Of a DNA stretch of 64,000 nt, positions 1-8,926 are shown piece by piece. The DNA comes from Alkaliphilus sp. B6464. GTDB lineage: Bacteria; Bacillota; Clostridia; Peptostreptococcales; Natronincolaceae. Every line of letters begins with the position of its first letter. The stretch's first letter is position 1. The stretch is from NCBI RefSeq assembly GCF_018141165.1, contig NZ_CP058557.1, positions 2,170,001 through 2,234,000 on the forward strand, given 5' to 3'. The notes beneath the pieces are model-generated. The model was not told the DNA's origin. It ran no database searches and saw only the letters and a program-made list of their open reading frames with translations. The translations under genes and the position numbers were made by a program.

Positions 1-2
1 TT

Positions 3-149
3 TTAATACTAGGACTAGGAGCAGGATTTATTGAAAAACATACAGGACTAGCTATAGGAATTCCAATAACTGAAACTATAAAAATAGAGGGATTAAGTCT
101 TGCGGCAATAATGGGTGTAACATTAAATACATTATTAAATAGAAAATAG
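3..149 (+). CDS. NCS2 uracil/xanthine permease, C-terminal end (partial)
   Basis: Only the last 48 codons are inside the window. The peptide is hydrophobic and ends with a segment (GLSLAAIMGVTLNTLL) that resembles the last membrane helix of uracil/xanthine permeases of the NCS2 family, where a similar G-x-x-L-A-A-I-x-G-x-x-L-N pattern occurs. The role would be nucleobase uptake across the cytoplasmic membrane. A strong terminator follows 25 bases after the stop, so this is the last gene of its transcript. Family-level call only; substrate cannot be judged from this fragment. Confidence 0.6.
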   Translation, partial: LILGLGAGFIEKHTGLAIGIPITETIKIEGLSLAAIMGVTLNTLLNRK

Positions 150-174
150 TAGGACTAAATATAATCAAATCCTC

Positions 175-216
175 TCCTCTTTGAAAGCTAATTATTAGCT
201 TTTAAAGAGGATTTTT
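175..216 (+). terminator. Rho-independent terminator after permease gene
   Basis: A long stem (CCTCTTT and AAAGCTAAT arms pairing with ATTAGCTTT and AAAGAGG) is followed by a T run. It ends the transcript of the partial permease gene. Confidence 0.85.
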
Positions 217-249
217 AATCAGTATATTATTATTAAATGTAATGAAATT

Positions 250-279
250 TTGTTACTTAAATGTTATATTGGATATAAT
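250..279 (+). promoter_or_regulatory. Promoter of flavodiiron gene
   Basis: TTGTTA and TATAAT are separated by 18 bases, 48 bases upstream of the flavodiiron start codon. This matches a housekeeping sigma-A type promoter. Inference from sequence only. Confidence 0.55.
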
Positions 280-326
280 TAATATGTCTGTAGAGATATA
301 TTATGTAAGGATAAGGAGATGATTTA

Positions 327-1514
327 ATGTCAGCTGTGGAAATTAAAAAGGGGATTTATTGGGTAGGTGCAGTAGACTGGGATATTAGAGAGTTTCACGG
401 CCCATCATACCACACTACTAGGGGAACTACATATAATGCATATCTAATTATAGACGATAAAATAACATTAGTAGACCTTGTAGATGCAGACTTTGTAGAT
501 GTAATGCTTGATAACATTAGAGAAATAGTTGATCCTAGTAAAATAGATTATGTTGTAGTTAATCATGTGGAACCAGACCACTCTGGTGCCTTCCCAACTC
601 TTATGAAGTATGCTAAAAATGCTAAGGTATTTTGCAGCAAAAATGGTAAGGATGCAATGCTACATCATTATTTTGGTGACTATAGCTATGAAGTTGTAAA
701 AACAGGAGATGTAATTGAGTTAGGAAAAAGAACAATTAAATTTGTTGAGGCACCAATGTTACACTGGCCAGATAGCATGTTTTCTTATGTGGAGGAAGAA
801 TCTTTACTTTTTCCTAACGATGCATTTGGTCAGCATCTAGCTTCTACTGGTAGATTCGATGATGAAAATGATATGTGTACAATAATGGAAGAGGCAAAAC
901 GCTATTATGCTAATATTTTAATGCCATTTAGTGCATTGGTAGTTAGGAAAATAGAAGAAATTGTAAAGATGGGACTTAAAATAGATATGATTGCTCCCAG
1001 TCACGGTATTATTTGGAGAAGTTCTCCAGAGAAAATTATAGAAAAATATATGCAGTGGGGCAAAGGTGAAACTACAAGGAAAGCTGTAATTGCTTATGAC
1101 ACAATGTGGTTCAGCACAGAAAAAATGGCAAGATCTATTATTGAGGGTTTATCCAGTGAAGGTGTAGAAACAAAGCTATACAAAATATCTAGAAGCGATG
1201 TTAATGATATTATGACAGATATTTTGGATGCAAAGGCAGTACTTGTTGCTTCTTCCACAATAAATAATACTATGATTCCAGATGTAGCCTATTTCATAGA
1301 AGAATTAGTAGGATTAAGACCAGTAAAGAAAATAGGAGCTTCATTTGGTTCATATGGATGGGGCAAGGGAGCAGTTGCTAATATAGAGAAAAGAATAAAA
1401 GATGCAGGTATTAGTATTATTAAAGAAGGTTTACAAATAAAATATGTTCCTACAGAAGAAGATCTTAAAGCATGTTACGAATTTGGAAAAGAGATTGGTA
1501 AGATGATAGAGTAA
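327..1514 (+). CDS. fprA: Flavodiiron protein (A-type flavoprotein, FprA family)
   Basis: 395 aa, the usual length of class A flavodiiron proteins, which reduce O2 to water and/or NO to N2O in the cytoplasm of anaerobes using electrons from rubredoxin or similar donors. The N-terminal metallo-beta-lactamase-like domain carries the diiron ligand motif H80-x-E82-x-D84-H85, followed by H146 and D165. The C-terminal half (about 255-395) is a flavodoxin domain for FMN. There is no fused rubredoxin. The ATG follows a good ribosome site (AAGGAGATG). It is monocistronic, between its own promoter and a bidirectional terminator. The O2 versus NO preference cannot be read from sequence. Confidence 0.92.
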   Translation: MSAVEIKKGIYWVGAVDWDIREFHGPSYHTTRGTTYNAYLIIDDKITLVDLVDADFVDVMLDNIREIVDPSKIDYVVVNHVEPDHSGAFPTLMKYAKNAKVFCSKNGKDAMLHHYFGDYSYEVVKTGDVIELGKRTIKFVEAPMLHWPDSMFSYVEEESLLFPNDAFGQHLASTGRFDDENDMCTIMEEAKRYYANILMPFSALVVRKIEEIVKMGLKIDMIAPSHGIIWRSSPEKIIEKYMQWGKGETTRKAVIAYDTMWFSTEKMARSIIEGLSSEGVETKLYKISRSDVNDIMTDILDAKAVLVASSTINNTMIPDVAYFIEELVGLRPVKKIGASFGSYGWGKGAVANIEKRIKDAGISIIKEGLQIKYVPTEEDLKACYEFGKEIGKMIE

Positions 1515-1535
1515 TATAAATATTATTTATCTAGC

Positions 1536-1567
1536 AAAAAAGCTACCTTAATTTAGGTAGCTTTTTT
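1536..1567. terminator. Bidirectional terminator between convergent genes
   Basis: A-run, GCTACCT stem, 5-base loop, AGGTAGC, T-run. It is symmetric, so it serves both the flavodiiron gene and the convergent rhomboid gene. Confidence 0.9.
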
Positions 1568-1580
1568 GATTTAAAAGAAA

Positions 1581-2156
1581 TTATGCTGATATTCTCCATT
1601 TTCGTCGATCTATATAAAAACCAAAAATACCACCACATAGACCACCAACTATATGAGTGAGCTGAGAAATATTATCATTTGCAAAAAATACATCTATTAT
1701 TTCCTTTCCAACAAAAAGAATAATAATTAGAATAAGGGTTAATGGAATTTTACCTTCTTGAGTATTAACAAAGGAGCTAAGCAGAATAAGCATAAATACA
1801 ATACCACTTGCACCTAGTAATGCAGTGTCAAACAATAAAATATTTAATATCCCCGTAATAATAGCGGTAAGTAACATCATGCGGATTATAGTCCGGGAAC
1901 CATATTTCTCTTCTAAAATAGGGCCTATTAGCAATATAATAAGAAAATTACCTAAAAAGTGCTGTAAATCTGCATGACCTAACACATGACCTATAAGTCT
2001 AAAATAGAAAAATATATCTGTTAATGAACTCCTGTATACAGAAAAAAGTAAAGCTGTAGAGAAATTACTAGTTAACTGCCCTAGTATTAGAGATAGAAAA
2101 GATAATATTGTAAAGGTTAGTATGACAGGTGAGTTATATTGAATTTTTTTTAACAT
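1581..2156 (-). CDS. Rhomboid-family intramembrane serine protease
   Basis: 191 aa, six hydrophobic segments, the minimal bacterial rhomboid size. Hallmarks are visible: H61-x4-H66-x3-N70 in the second helix, GASG with the nucleophile S117, and the catalytic H168 (THIVGG). Rhomboids cleave transmembrane helices within the membrane; the substrate here is unknown. Transcribed convergently to the flavodiiron gene and divergently from the S9 peptidase. No second domain is present. All catalytic residues are intact, so it is probably active. Confidence 0.88.
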   Translation of the reverse strand: MLKKIQYNSPVILTFTILSFLSLILGQLTSNFSTALLFSVYRSSLTDIFFYFRLIGHVLGHADLQHFLGNFLIILLIGPILEEKYGSRTIIRMMLLTAIITGILNILLFDTALLGASGIVFMLILLSSFVNTQEGKIPLTLILIIILFVGKEIIDVFFANDNISQLTHIVGGLCGGIFGFYIDRRKWRISA

Positions 2157-2314
2157 AAGAAAACCTACTTTCTTTAAAAATTGACCTAAAATTTAACAAA
2201 TCATTCAATATTATTATATATATCATAAAAATGAAAGAAAGGTCAATCTATAAAAGAATTTGAAATTTCAAAAATATTACAAATATTTGCATAAAACACG
2301 AATTATTTTAAGGA

Positions 2315-2346
2315 TTATAAATTAATTTGTTGAAATTAATTTATAA
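2315..2346. repeat. Perfect 14-bp inverted repeat in intergenic region
   Basis: TTATAAATTAATTT, a GTTG loop, then the exact reverse complement. No T-run on either strand, so it does not look like a terminator. It lies in the 376-bp gap between the divergent rhomboid and S9 peptidase genes, where no convincing gene is seen. Confidence 0.6.
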
Positions 2347-2441
2347 GAAACAAAAGATGAGTTTGTTAGAGTAAAGCAATATCAGCAGATGAATTTGAAA
2401 AGTTTTTAGATTAACGGATTAAAAGAAATTTAATTAACTTG

Positions 2442-2484
2442 TATACATAAAATTTTTAAAATTATGTATATATTAATGTATAAT
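2442..2484 (+). promoter_or_regulatory. Inverted repeat and -10 upstream of the S9 peptidase
   Basis: TATACATAA and TTATGTATA form a 9-bp inverted repeat (2442-2470) just before a TATAAT (2479-2484). A repressor operator overlapping the -35 region is possible, but this is inference. Confidence 0.4.
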
Positions 2485-2532
2485 AGAGCTAAGGTAAAAT
2501 ATGCACAATAATATTAATAGGGGGGCAATATA

Positions 2533-4545
2533 GTGGAAAAGCTGAAGCTAGATGATTTTATAAGGTATAAGTTTTTGTCGAATATAATGTATTCTTTAAA
2601 CGGTGAGAATGTTTCTTTTACTGTGAACGAAGCTGATTTAGATAACAATAAGTATCTATCTAATATATGGATTTATTATAATGAAGATAATACATATCGG
2701 CAATTAACATCATTTAATGAGGACAAAATGTTTTTATGGCTAGAAGATAATGAAACTATTTTGTTTTCGAGTTTAAGAGATTTAAATGATAAGGAAAAGG
2801 TTAAAGAAGGGGAAGTGTTTACCCAGTTTTATAAAATTAGCATTAATGGTGGAGAGGCTAAAAAAGCATTTAGAATTTCTAAAAAATTAACTTCTATCAA
2901 ACAGATTGATGACAATACATATATTTTTACTGCTAGGTCTAATCTCTATAATAAAGAACTAGATAAATTGTCAGAAAAAGAAAGAAATCTAGAGTTAAAA
3001 GCACAAAAGGAAGAGAAGGATTATGAGATTTTAGATGAGATTCCATTTTGGAGCAATGGAGTAGGCTTTACCAATAAAAGTAGAAATAGATTATATATCT
3101 ATAATTCTCTAACAAATAGCTATAATTTGATTACAGATGATTTTACCAATGTAAGTAGTGTAAATCTAAATGATAAAAAGGACAAAGTTATTTTTATTGG
3201 ACAAAGTTTTGAGAGCAAAATGGAGCTTGAAAATTCAATTTATGTATACGACCTACTGAAACAAACAATAGAAAAAGTAGCAACTCCTTACACGGTTATG
3301 CATGGATATGCTAATTTTATTGACGATAATAAAATAGTGTATACAGGAAAAGATATGGTTAAATACGGAATGAATGAAAATAGCAAGTTTTATATTTTAG
3401 ATGTTAAGGAGCAAAAAACAACTTGCATTACTCCAGATTTAGACTGTAATTTAACTAATTCTGTTGGGTCCGATTGTAGATATGGAATTTCTCCAGCATC
3501 TAGCATTCAAAAAAGAGGAAGCAATATATATTTTATTTCAACTGAAGGAGAATGCTCATATTTAAATAAATTAGACATAAATGGAGAAATAAATAAGATG
3601 ACTTCATCTAATGGAAGTATAGATGATTTTTCTGTAAATGATAAGGGAGATGTTTTATTTATTGGGTTAAGAGATACAAAGCTTCAAGAGATGTATTTGC
3701 TAAAAGATAATAAAGAACATCAAATTTCGGAATTTAATCGATGGGTTAAGGAAACAAAATCAATAATTAAGCCTGAAAAAATCACCGTAGAAACCTCCAA
3801 TAATATATTTATTGATGGTTGGATTATGAGGCCAGTAGATTTTCAAGAAGGTAAAAAATATCCAGCAATTTTAGACATTCATGGAGGACCAAAGACGGTT
3901 TATGGGGAAATTTTTTATCATGAAATGCAATATTGGGCTAACGAAGGATATGTAGTTTTCTTTTGTAATCCTAGGGGTAGTGATGGAAAAGGAAATAATT
4001 TTGCTGATATTCGAGGCAAATATGGAACTATAGATTATGATGATATAATGAAGTTTACAGATGCGGTATTAGAGAAATATACATTTATAGATAAGGACAA
4101 GGTAGGTGTTACTGGAGGCTCCTATGGCGGTTTTATGACGAACTGGATTATAGGGCATACAGATCGATTTAAAGCTGCCGCATCTCAAAGAAGTATTTCG
4201 AACTGGATTTCTAAATTTGGAACAACGGATATAGGATATTATTTTAATCATGATCAAATAGGGGCAACTCCATGGGATAATCAAGAAAAACTATGGGACC
4301 ATTCACCATTAAAGTATGCCCATCGTGCAAAGACTCCTACATTATTCATACATTCAGAAGAGGACTACCGATGCTGGCTAGTAGAGGGAATACAAATGTT
4401 TACTGCTTTGAAATATCATAATGTGGAAGCAAGACTTTGTATGTTTAGGGGAGAAAATCACGAGTTAAGTAGAAGTGGCAAACCGAAGCACCGCATTAGA
4501 AGGCTAAAAGAGATTACAGATTGGTTTGATAAATACTTAAAATAA
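2533..4545 (+). CDS. S9 family peptidase (prolyl oligopeptidase / acylaminoacyl-peptidase type)
   Basis: 670 aa. The N-terminal two thirds look like a beta-propeller that gates the active site; the C-terminal alpha/beta-hydrolase domain (about 420-670) holds the catalytic triad: S530 in GGSYGG, D611 (HSEED), H643 (ENHEL). The family hydrolyses short peptides, often from the N-terminus, in the cytoplasm. The GTG start is chosen because a strong GGGGGG ribosome site lies 7 bases before it. No signal peptide. It stands alone. Precise specificity (dipeptidyl versus acylaminoacyl) is not readable from sequence. Confidence 0.88.
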   Translation: MEKLKLDDFIRYKFLSNIMYSLNGENVSFTVNEADLDNNKYLSNIWIYYNEDNTYRQLTSFNEDKMFLWLEDNETILFSSLRDLNDKEKVKEGEVFTQFYKISINGGEAKKAFRISKKLTSIKQIDDNTYIFTARSNLYNKELDKLSEKERNLELKAQKEEKDYEILDEIPFWSNGVGFTNKSRNRLYIYNSLTNSYNLITDDFTNVSSVNLNDKKDKVIFIGQSFESKMELENSIYVYDLLKQTIEKVATPYTVMHGYANFIDDNKIVYTGKDMVKYGMNENSKFYILDVKEQKTTCITPDLDCNLTNSVGSDCRYGISPASSIQKRGSNIYFISTEGECSYLNKLDINGEINKMTSSNGSIDDFSVNDKGDVLFIGLRDTKLQEMYLLKDNKEHQISEFNRWVKETKSIIKPEKITVETSNNIFIDGWIMRPVDFQEGKKYPAILDIHGGPKTVYGEIFYHEMQYWANEGYVVFFCNPRGSDGKGNNFADIRGKYGTIDYDDIMKFTDAVLEKYTFIDKDKVGVTGGSYGGFMTNWIIGHTDRFKAAASQRSISNWISKFGTTDIGYYFNHDQIGATPWDNQEKLWDHSPLKYAHRAKTPTLFIHSEEDYRCWLVEGIQMFTALKYHNVEARLCMFRGENHELSRSGKPKHRIRRLKEITDWFDKYLK

Positions 4546-4630
4546 TATAGAAGATAGGAAGGTAAAGAATTTTTTTTGCCACTAGAACCACTCACTTGTA
4601 GTTGTATTTGCAGATATAGGGGATAAACCA

Positions 4631-5146
4631 ATGATAAAAAAAGAAGAGCTTAATCAACAAAATAAATCATGTTGAGGGAACCAAATTGAGTCTACAGGTC
4701 TAGTAGATAAAAATGAACTGTGTCCTGTATGTGAAAAACAAGGAAGTAAAGTAAATAACATTACAATAAGACACATGATTCATGATGAATTACTTAAGCA
4801 AGTTCGAAATGATGATTATTATTTGTGTATGAATGAAGAATGCTATGTTGTTTATTATAACCAAGAATTAGGTGTTAGATTTAGCAAGAAAGAAGTGAAA
4901 GTGCCTATATGGTTCAAAAAAGATGCTGAACTTAGATATGTATGTTATTGCAATAAGGTAACAGAAGAACAGGTTATAGAGGCAGTAGTTAATAACGGTG
5001 CTGAAAATATGAAAGATATTATAAAATTAACAGGCGCAATGAAAAATGGGCAGTGTGAACTTAAGAACCCTTTAGGAAAGTGCTGTCATGCAGTAGTACA
5101 GGCGGCAATAGATAAGGGGAAAATAATCAAAAATCAAGCATTTTAA
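4631..5146 (+). CDS. CopZ-like iron-sulfur/zinc protein with in-frame UGA (putative selenoprotein)
   Basis: A conventional start at 4775 would give 123 aa but cut the domain. Reading upstream in the same frame gives a CPVC motif (C31, C34) and an NITI segment, as in the N-terminal domain of Archaeoglobus CopZ-type proteins, back to ATG 4631, which has a TAGGGGA ribosome site. The only interruption is TGA at 4673, codon 15, directly after Cys14, where homologs I recall tend to carry a Cys-Cys pair. I therefore read it as Sec15, with 171 aa in total. Later cysteines (YVCYC; C and CC near the end) fit a BFD-type [2Fe-2S] region. Likely role: metal/redox handling, perhaps copper. A nonsense mutation with translation restarting at 4775 is the alternative. 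Confidence 0.6.
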
Positions 5147-5154
5147 TAAAGAAT

Positions 5155-5207
5155 AAAAAACTTGCAGGATAGATTCGTATATTCAATCTTCTATACTGCA
5201 AGTTTTT
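5155..5207. terminator. Bidirectional terminator
   Basis: AAAACTTGCAG pairs with CTGCAAGTTTT; inner bases extend the stem. It lies between the CopZ-like gene (+) and the DUF302 gene (-), with A/T runs on both sides. Confidence 0.85.
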
Positions 5208-5222
5208 GATTTTATATTTTTC

Positions 5223-5423
5223 TCAACACTTTTTTGTTTGTACAGGGTTACATACCTCTAATATTTTAAAATTTTTATCAAAATATAGTCCTTTTTCCTT
5301 AGGCTTATCCTTAAAATTCAACTCCCATAACACCGCAAAATTATGATTGCTTAAGCTTTTCTTTAGATCCTCAATAGCCTTTTCAAAGCTCCTATTTGTC
5401 TGTACCGTACAGTTTATGCTCAT
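5223..5423 (-). CDS. DUF302-like protein, C-terminally short
   Basis: 66 aa. It resembles the first half of DUF302 proteins: an N-terminal FEKAIEDLKKSL helix, then an FAVLWELNFKD strand, and a closing ILEVCNP that matches the conserved ILG-x-CNP motif. DUF302 domains usually continue for 50 or more residues past this motif; here a stop comes 6 codons later, so the gene is probably truncated. The role of DUF302 proteins is not established. Neighbouring metal-related genes suggest a link with metal or sulfide handling, as inference only. Confidence 0.55.
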   Translation of the reverse strand: MSINCTVQTNRSFEKAIEDLKKSLSNHNFAVLWELNFKDKPKEKGLYFDKNFKILEVCNPVQTKKC

Positions 5424-5605
5424 AATATCTCTCCAAGAAATATTTAATTCTAATAATATGATTTCCTAATATAAAGAATAGAATCCTAAAAGTTACAGAA
5501 AATAAACAGTAACAGATGATTATGATCAACAGTTGAAATAAATATGTATGGCAATACAACGAACAGATAATTTCACACCATTAAAAATGGAAAGGATTGA
5601 TATAT

Positions 5606-5833
5606 ATGATGGGGTATGGATATGGATTGATGGGTGGCTTTGGTATGATTATTCCATTAATATTAATAGTATTGGTTATATATGCAGTAGTGAAATTAAT
5701 GCAGAATAATAATGGGAATTATGATATGCGAAATGGGAAAAATGATGCTATTGATATCTTAAATCAAAGATATGCAAAGGGAGAAATTTCAGAAGAAGAG
5801 TATATGCAAAAGAAGAAAATGTTAAGAGATTGA
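5606..5833 (+). CDS. Small SHOCT-domain membrane protein
   Basis: 75 aa. One Gly/Met-rich transmembrane segment, then a basic linker and a C-terminal SHOCT motif (about 48-75: DILNQRYAKGEISEEEY). SHOCT domains are short helical modules found at the ends of membrane or secreted proteins. I place the start at ATG 5606, about 10 bases after AAAGGA; the TTG at 5597 is too close to that site. Next to a Met-rich secreted protein, an arrangement compatible with copper or other metal stress, but function is unknown. Confidence 0.75.
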   Translation: MMGYGYGLMGGFGMIIPLILIVLVIYAVVKLMQNNNGNYDMRNGKNDAIDILNQRYAKGEISEEEYMQKKKMLRD

Positions 5834-6069
5834 TTGACAATTAATATATAGAGGCTGAAATCTGAAATATAAATCAGGAGAGTTTAGTCTTATCCTACAA
5901 AGAGCGATTGGAGAAGCTTAGTTAGTGAAAAGAAAGCATAACTACGAAAGATAAACCTTATAAATATATATTGCTTATCTTCATATTCTCTTCAAAATCT
6001 TTTTCTATAATGTATAAGAACCAAGATTTACTTAGCAAAATATAAAAAATAAATAGGAGGCAAGAGATT

Positions 6070-6573
6070 ATGAAAAAGAGAGTATTAGTACTAGCAAGTG
6101 CAGCTATTATTACAATGGCATCTATAGGATGTTATGCCTTCGCCCAAGGAAGCAATGGGGTAAGACTTAGTAGCGATCAAGAAAAGGTTACAATTGGTGA
6201 ACTAGAAACAACTAGAAATTATAACAGTCGACAAAAACCTACAATTCAGGAGCCGGTAGTATCAAGAAACAATAATAATCATTGTGAGAACAGTGAAGAA
6301 ATGATTCAAATTATGAAGGAAAATGGTTTCGAGGATATGGCAAAGTGGATGAAAGATGGTAACTTTAAATCAATGGACGAATTTATGAATAATATGTCAG
6401 ATACAGATTATCAAAAGATGCTTGATTTAATGAGTGAAAATGGCTATGGTAATATGTCAAAAATGATGGAATCCATTGGAAGAGAAGATATGATTAATAT
6501 GCACAACTCCATGATGGATGGAAATGGTTCTAATTTTAATAAAATGGGAAATATGATGGGCAGATTTCAATAA
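6070..6573 (+). CDS. Met-rich exported protein
   Basis: 167 aa with a clear signal peptide (KKR, hydrophobic core, CYAFA cleavage region). The mature C-terminal half is very rich in Met, Asn and Asp with repeated MM or M-x-x-M patterns (over 20 Met). Such Met clusters commonly bind Cu(I) or Ag(I) outside the cytoplasm; this is inference from composition. The ATG follows AGGAGG at good spacing. It lies just downstream of the SHOCT protein gene. I do not recognise a named family; part of the sequence resembles short helical repeats (MIQIMKENGFEDMAKWM and similar). Confidence 0.7.
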   Translation: MKKRVLVLASAAIITMASIGCYAFAQGSNGVRLSSDQEKVTIGELETTRNYNSRQKPTIQEPVVSRNNNNHCENSEEMIQIMKENGFEDMAKWMKDGNFKSMDEFMNNMSDTDYQKMLDLMSENGYGNMSKMMESIGREDMINMHNSMMDGNGSNFNKMGNMMGRFQ

Positions 6574-6655
6574 TAAAAATAGTATAAAATAAAAAAACAA
6601 AATACTGCAAGTAAAGACGTGAATTTTGTAATTGCAAAGTATAGATTATATTAGA

Positions 6656-6712
6656 GAAAACTAAAAATAACTAGATTAACAATTGTTAGCCTAGTTATTT
6701 TTAGTTTTCTTT
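6656..6712 (+). terminator. Long-stem terminator
   Basis: A 19-bp stem (GAAAACTAAAAATAACTAG with its complement) around a loop, followed by TCTTTTATATTTTTTTC. It ends the Met-rich protein transcript. Confidence 0.8.
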
Positions 6713-6880
6713 TATATATTTTTTTCTTTCTTAACTACACGGGAATAAACTTTTAAATTATGTAGAAGATGTAGAGAAAGGGAGAGCAATATTACTATCC
6801 ATTGATGAAATATTTAGAAGGACAATTTCTAAAGATTACGGAATTAGGATCATAAAGATTTGCTATGTAGCTTTAAAGTT

Positions 6881-7225
6881 CTAATATTTATTTGATATAT
6901 ATTCAATAACTCCCTGTGCAATAGCTGTAGCCATTTTATGTTGATAATCTTCATTTTGAATAAGTTTTCTATCTTCAGGAGTTGTTATAAAGCCTATTTC
7001 TACTATAACACCAGGAGATTTAGATTCTCTTAACACATAGAAGTTTCCAGTCAATACTTCTGCCTTAATTTGCTCCGTTTTTAAAAATTCATTAAAAACT
7101 AGCTTATTGATCGAATCGCAAATTTCATTAGCTAAATATTCACTATCTTTCGATGTAGGATGGTGAATTACTTGAGCTCCTTGGACTTTAGTATTCTTAG
7201 GATGGGCATTTGCATGGATCTTGGA
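6881..7225 (-). pseudogene. N-acetylmuramoyl-L-alanine amidase (Amidase_3), N-terminally truncated
   Basis: On the minus strand, about 115 codons read as the C-terminal half of a zinc amidase: a KIHANAH segment (metal/substrate His), then VIVEIGFITTPED, which carries the conserved catalytic Glu (VE-x-GF). No start codon and no N-terminal half are present; the reading frame stops at the right edge in unrelated sequence. It is a gene remnant; the intact amidase at 14.1-15.6 kb is a relative. The flanks, 6713-6880 and 7226-7411, show nothing else convincing. Confidence 0.75.
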
Positions 7226-7411
7226 AACTTATAGAAAACCTTAAAGGTATTGATATTACATTAAAATTAGGATAAACTATAGTAAAACTATTTGATATAG
7301 AGTGCAAGAAACATAATTGTATATTATATAAATAACAGTAATAAACTCAGTAAATTATTGAATTTAAGTGAAATAGATTTATTCTATACCATAGAAGAGG
7401 GAGTTGAAAAG

Positions 7412-8677
7412 ATGGAGTCCGTTTCTTTAAATAAAATAAAAAGACAAGAAACAGAAGCATACAAGGCTTCTGTAGAAATTGATCGCATTTTACACTATGA
7501 AACAGAAGGAAATTATCGTTTATGGCAGTTTGAGAATTATAAGATAACAAAGAATACCCTTAAGACAACTTATGATGAACTTTTTATATTATGGAAAGAA
7601 GAGGCAAGATTTAGACAGAGCTTTAAAGTGGAAGATGATACGGTAATTGTTCCGAATATTTTTGCTAAGATCAGTGGTACACATAGGGATTTAGAACTTT
7701 ACTGGAATGAACTAGATCAATTAAAGAATGATGATAAAACAACTATTTTTATAAATTCTATACCTTTTACATCTCCTCATAAAAATCATAGTTTTAATAA
7801 ATATATTTTAGATGATAAGGAATTATTTGATTTAGATATAGTAAAATCCATGGATAATTATCCACTTGCTTATTTAAAAACTTCATCACAAAACCTTATT
7901 TTATCTAAGATTAATGAAATGATTCAGTCCAAGGATTTATTTAACTTTGAAATAACTACTGAATTAAAGTACAAAATATTAGATACTATTTTAAATCTCA
8001 AGGATCAATATTTAAATTTGATTCAAAACTTTGATTATCCTTTTAAAATTCCTAAGCTAGTAGTATTCGATAGCAGTAAAAATATATTTAGTCAAGAAGA
8101 TATTATTTCATTAGTTTTTCTTCACCTTGTTGGATTTGATATAGTTATATTTACACCAACTGGTTATAATAATTTGGAAAAGTATATTAATGATTTATGC
8201 TTTGACACACATAGATTAGAAGAAGTTCAATATAATCTACAATCAATGAAAAACACAACCAATAATATAGGTAAGCCTAAAAGAAAAAGAATAACTGCAG
8301 GTATATTGGCAATATTTTTAGGAGGACTAGGTGGACATAAGTTTTATCTAGGTAGACCTATACAAGGAGTTCTTATGCTATTATTTTGGTGGACTCTAAT
8401 TCCAACAATTGTTGGAATTGTACAAGGTGTAGAATATTTAAAAAATAGTGATGAGACCTTTATTCAGGAGAATAAAGAAATTAAAAGAGTAACAGCAGGA
8501 TTATTGGCTATTTTCTTTGGAGGATTTGGAATTCATAAGTTTTATTTAGGTAAGGTTTTCCAAGGACTTCTTTATTTTATTTTTTTCTTTACTTTAATTC
8601 CATTTGTAATTGGAATTAAGGAAGGATTAAAATATTTAAAGGCAACGGACCAAGAATTTTATTTGCAATATTGTTAA
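7412..8677 (+). CDS. Protein with two C-terminal TM2 domains
   Basis: 421 aa from ATG 7412, which follows an AGAGGG site; an in-frame ATG at 7358 lacks one. The N-terminal 290 residues include a VVFDSSKNIF...FTPTGYNN stretch that recalls YceG-like proteins of tellurite/toxic-anion gene clusters (weak recognition). The last 130 residues are two tandem TM2 domains, each with GGxGxHKFYLG followed by a second hydrophobic helix. TM2 domains anchor proteins in the membrane and are often stress-linked. Function unknown. A weak hairpin after the stop (CTACAG and CTGTAG) may terminate it. Confidence 0.7.
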   Translation: MESVSLNKIKRQETEAYKASVEIDRILHYETEGNYRLWQFENYKITKNTLKTTYDELFILWKEEARFRQSFKVEDDTVIVPNIFAKISGTHRDLELYWNELDQLKNDDKTTIFINSIPFTSPHKNHSFNKYILDDKELFDLDIVKSMDNYPLAYLKTSSQNLILSKINEMIQSKDLFNFEITTELKYKILDTILNLKDQYLNLIQNFDYPFKIPKLVVFDSSKNIFSQEDIISLVFLHLVGFDIVIFTPTGYNNLEKYINDLCFDTHRLEEVQYNLQSMKNTTNNIGKPKRKRITAGILAIFLGGLGGHKFYLGRPIQGVLMLLFWWTLIPTIVGIVQGVEYLKNSDETFIQENKEIKRVTAGLLAIFFGGFGIHKFYLGKVFQGLLYFIFFFTLIPFVIGIKEGLKYLKATDQEFYLQYC

Positions 8678-8926
8678 TGTATGTCTACAGTCGCAATTAA
8701 GGCTGTAGCTTTTATATTTTACGGTTGAAAAATAATAAAAGGGGTAATATATTCTATAAAGAGATTTTAAATTGCAATTACTTTATTTATCTTCGGTGTA
8801 TTACTAAGGTTCTCACTTTTATAATTGTAAGATAAATCACTACATACAAGAAATAAATGCAACTAAGATTTAGGTAGAGTTAAAATGCTATCTGAATCAA
8901 GCTTTCTTTATCAAGGAGGAATTAAT

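Noticed and set aside
4069-4284. Minus-strand frame inside the S9 peptidase gene
   Set aside because: Shadow of the catalytic domain coding region; no ribosome site and the plus-strand product is clear.
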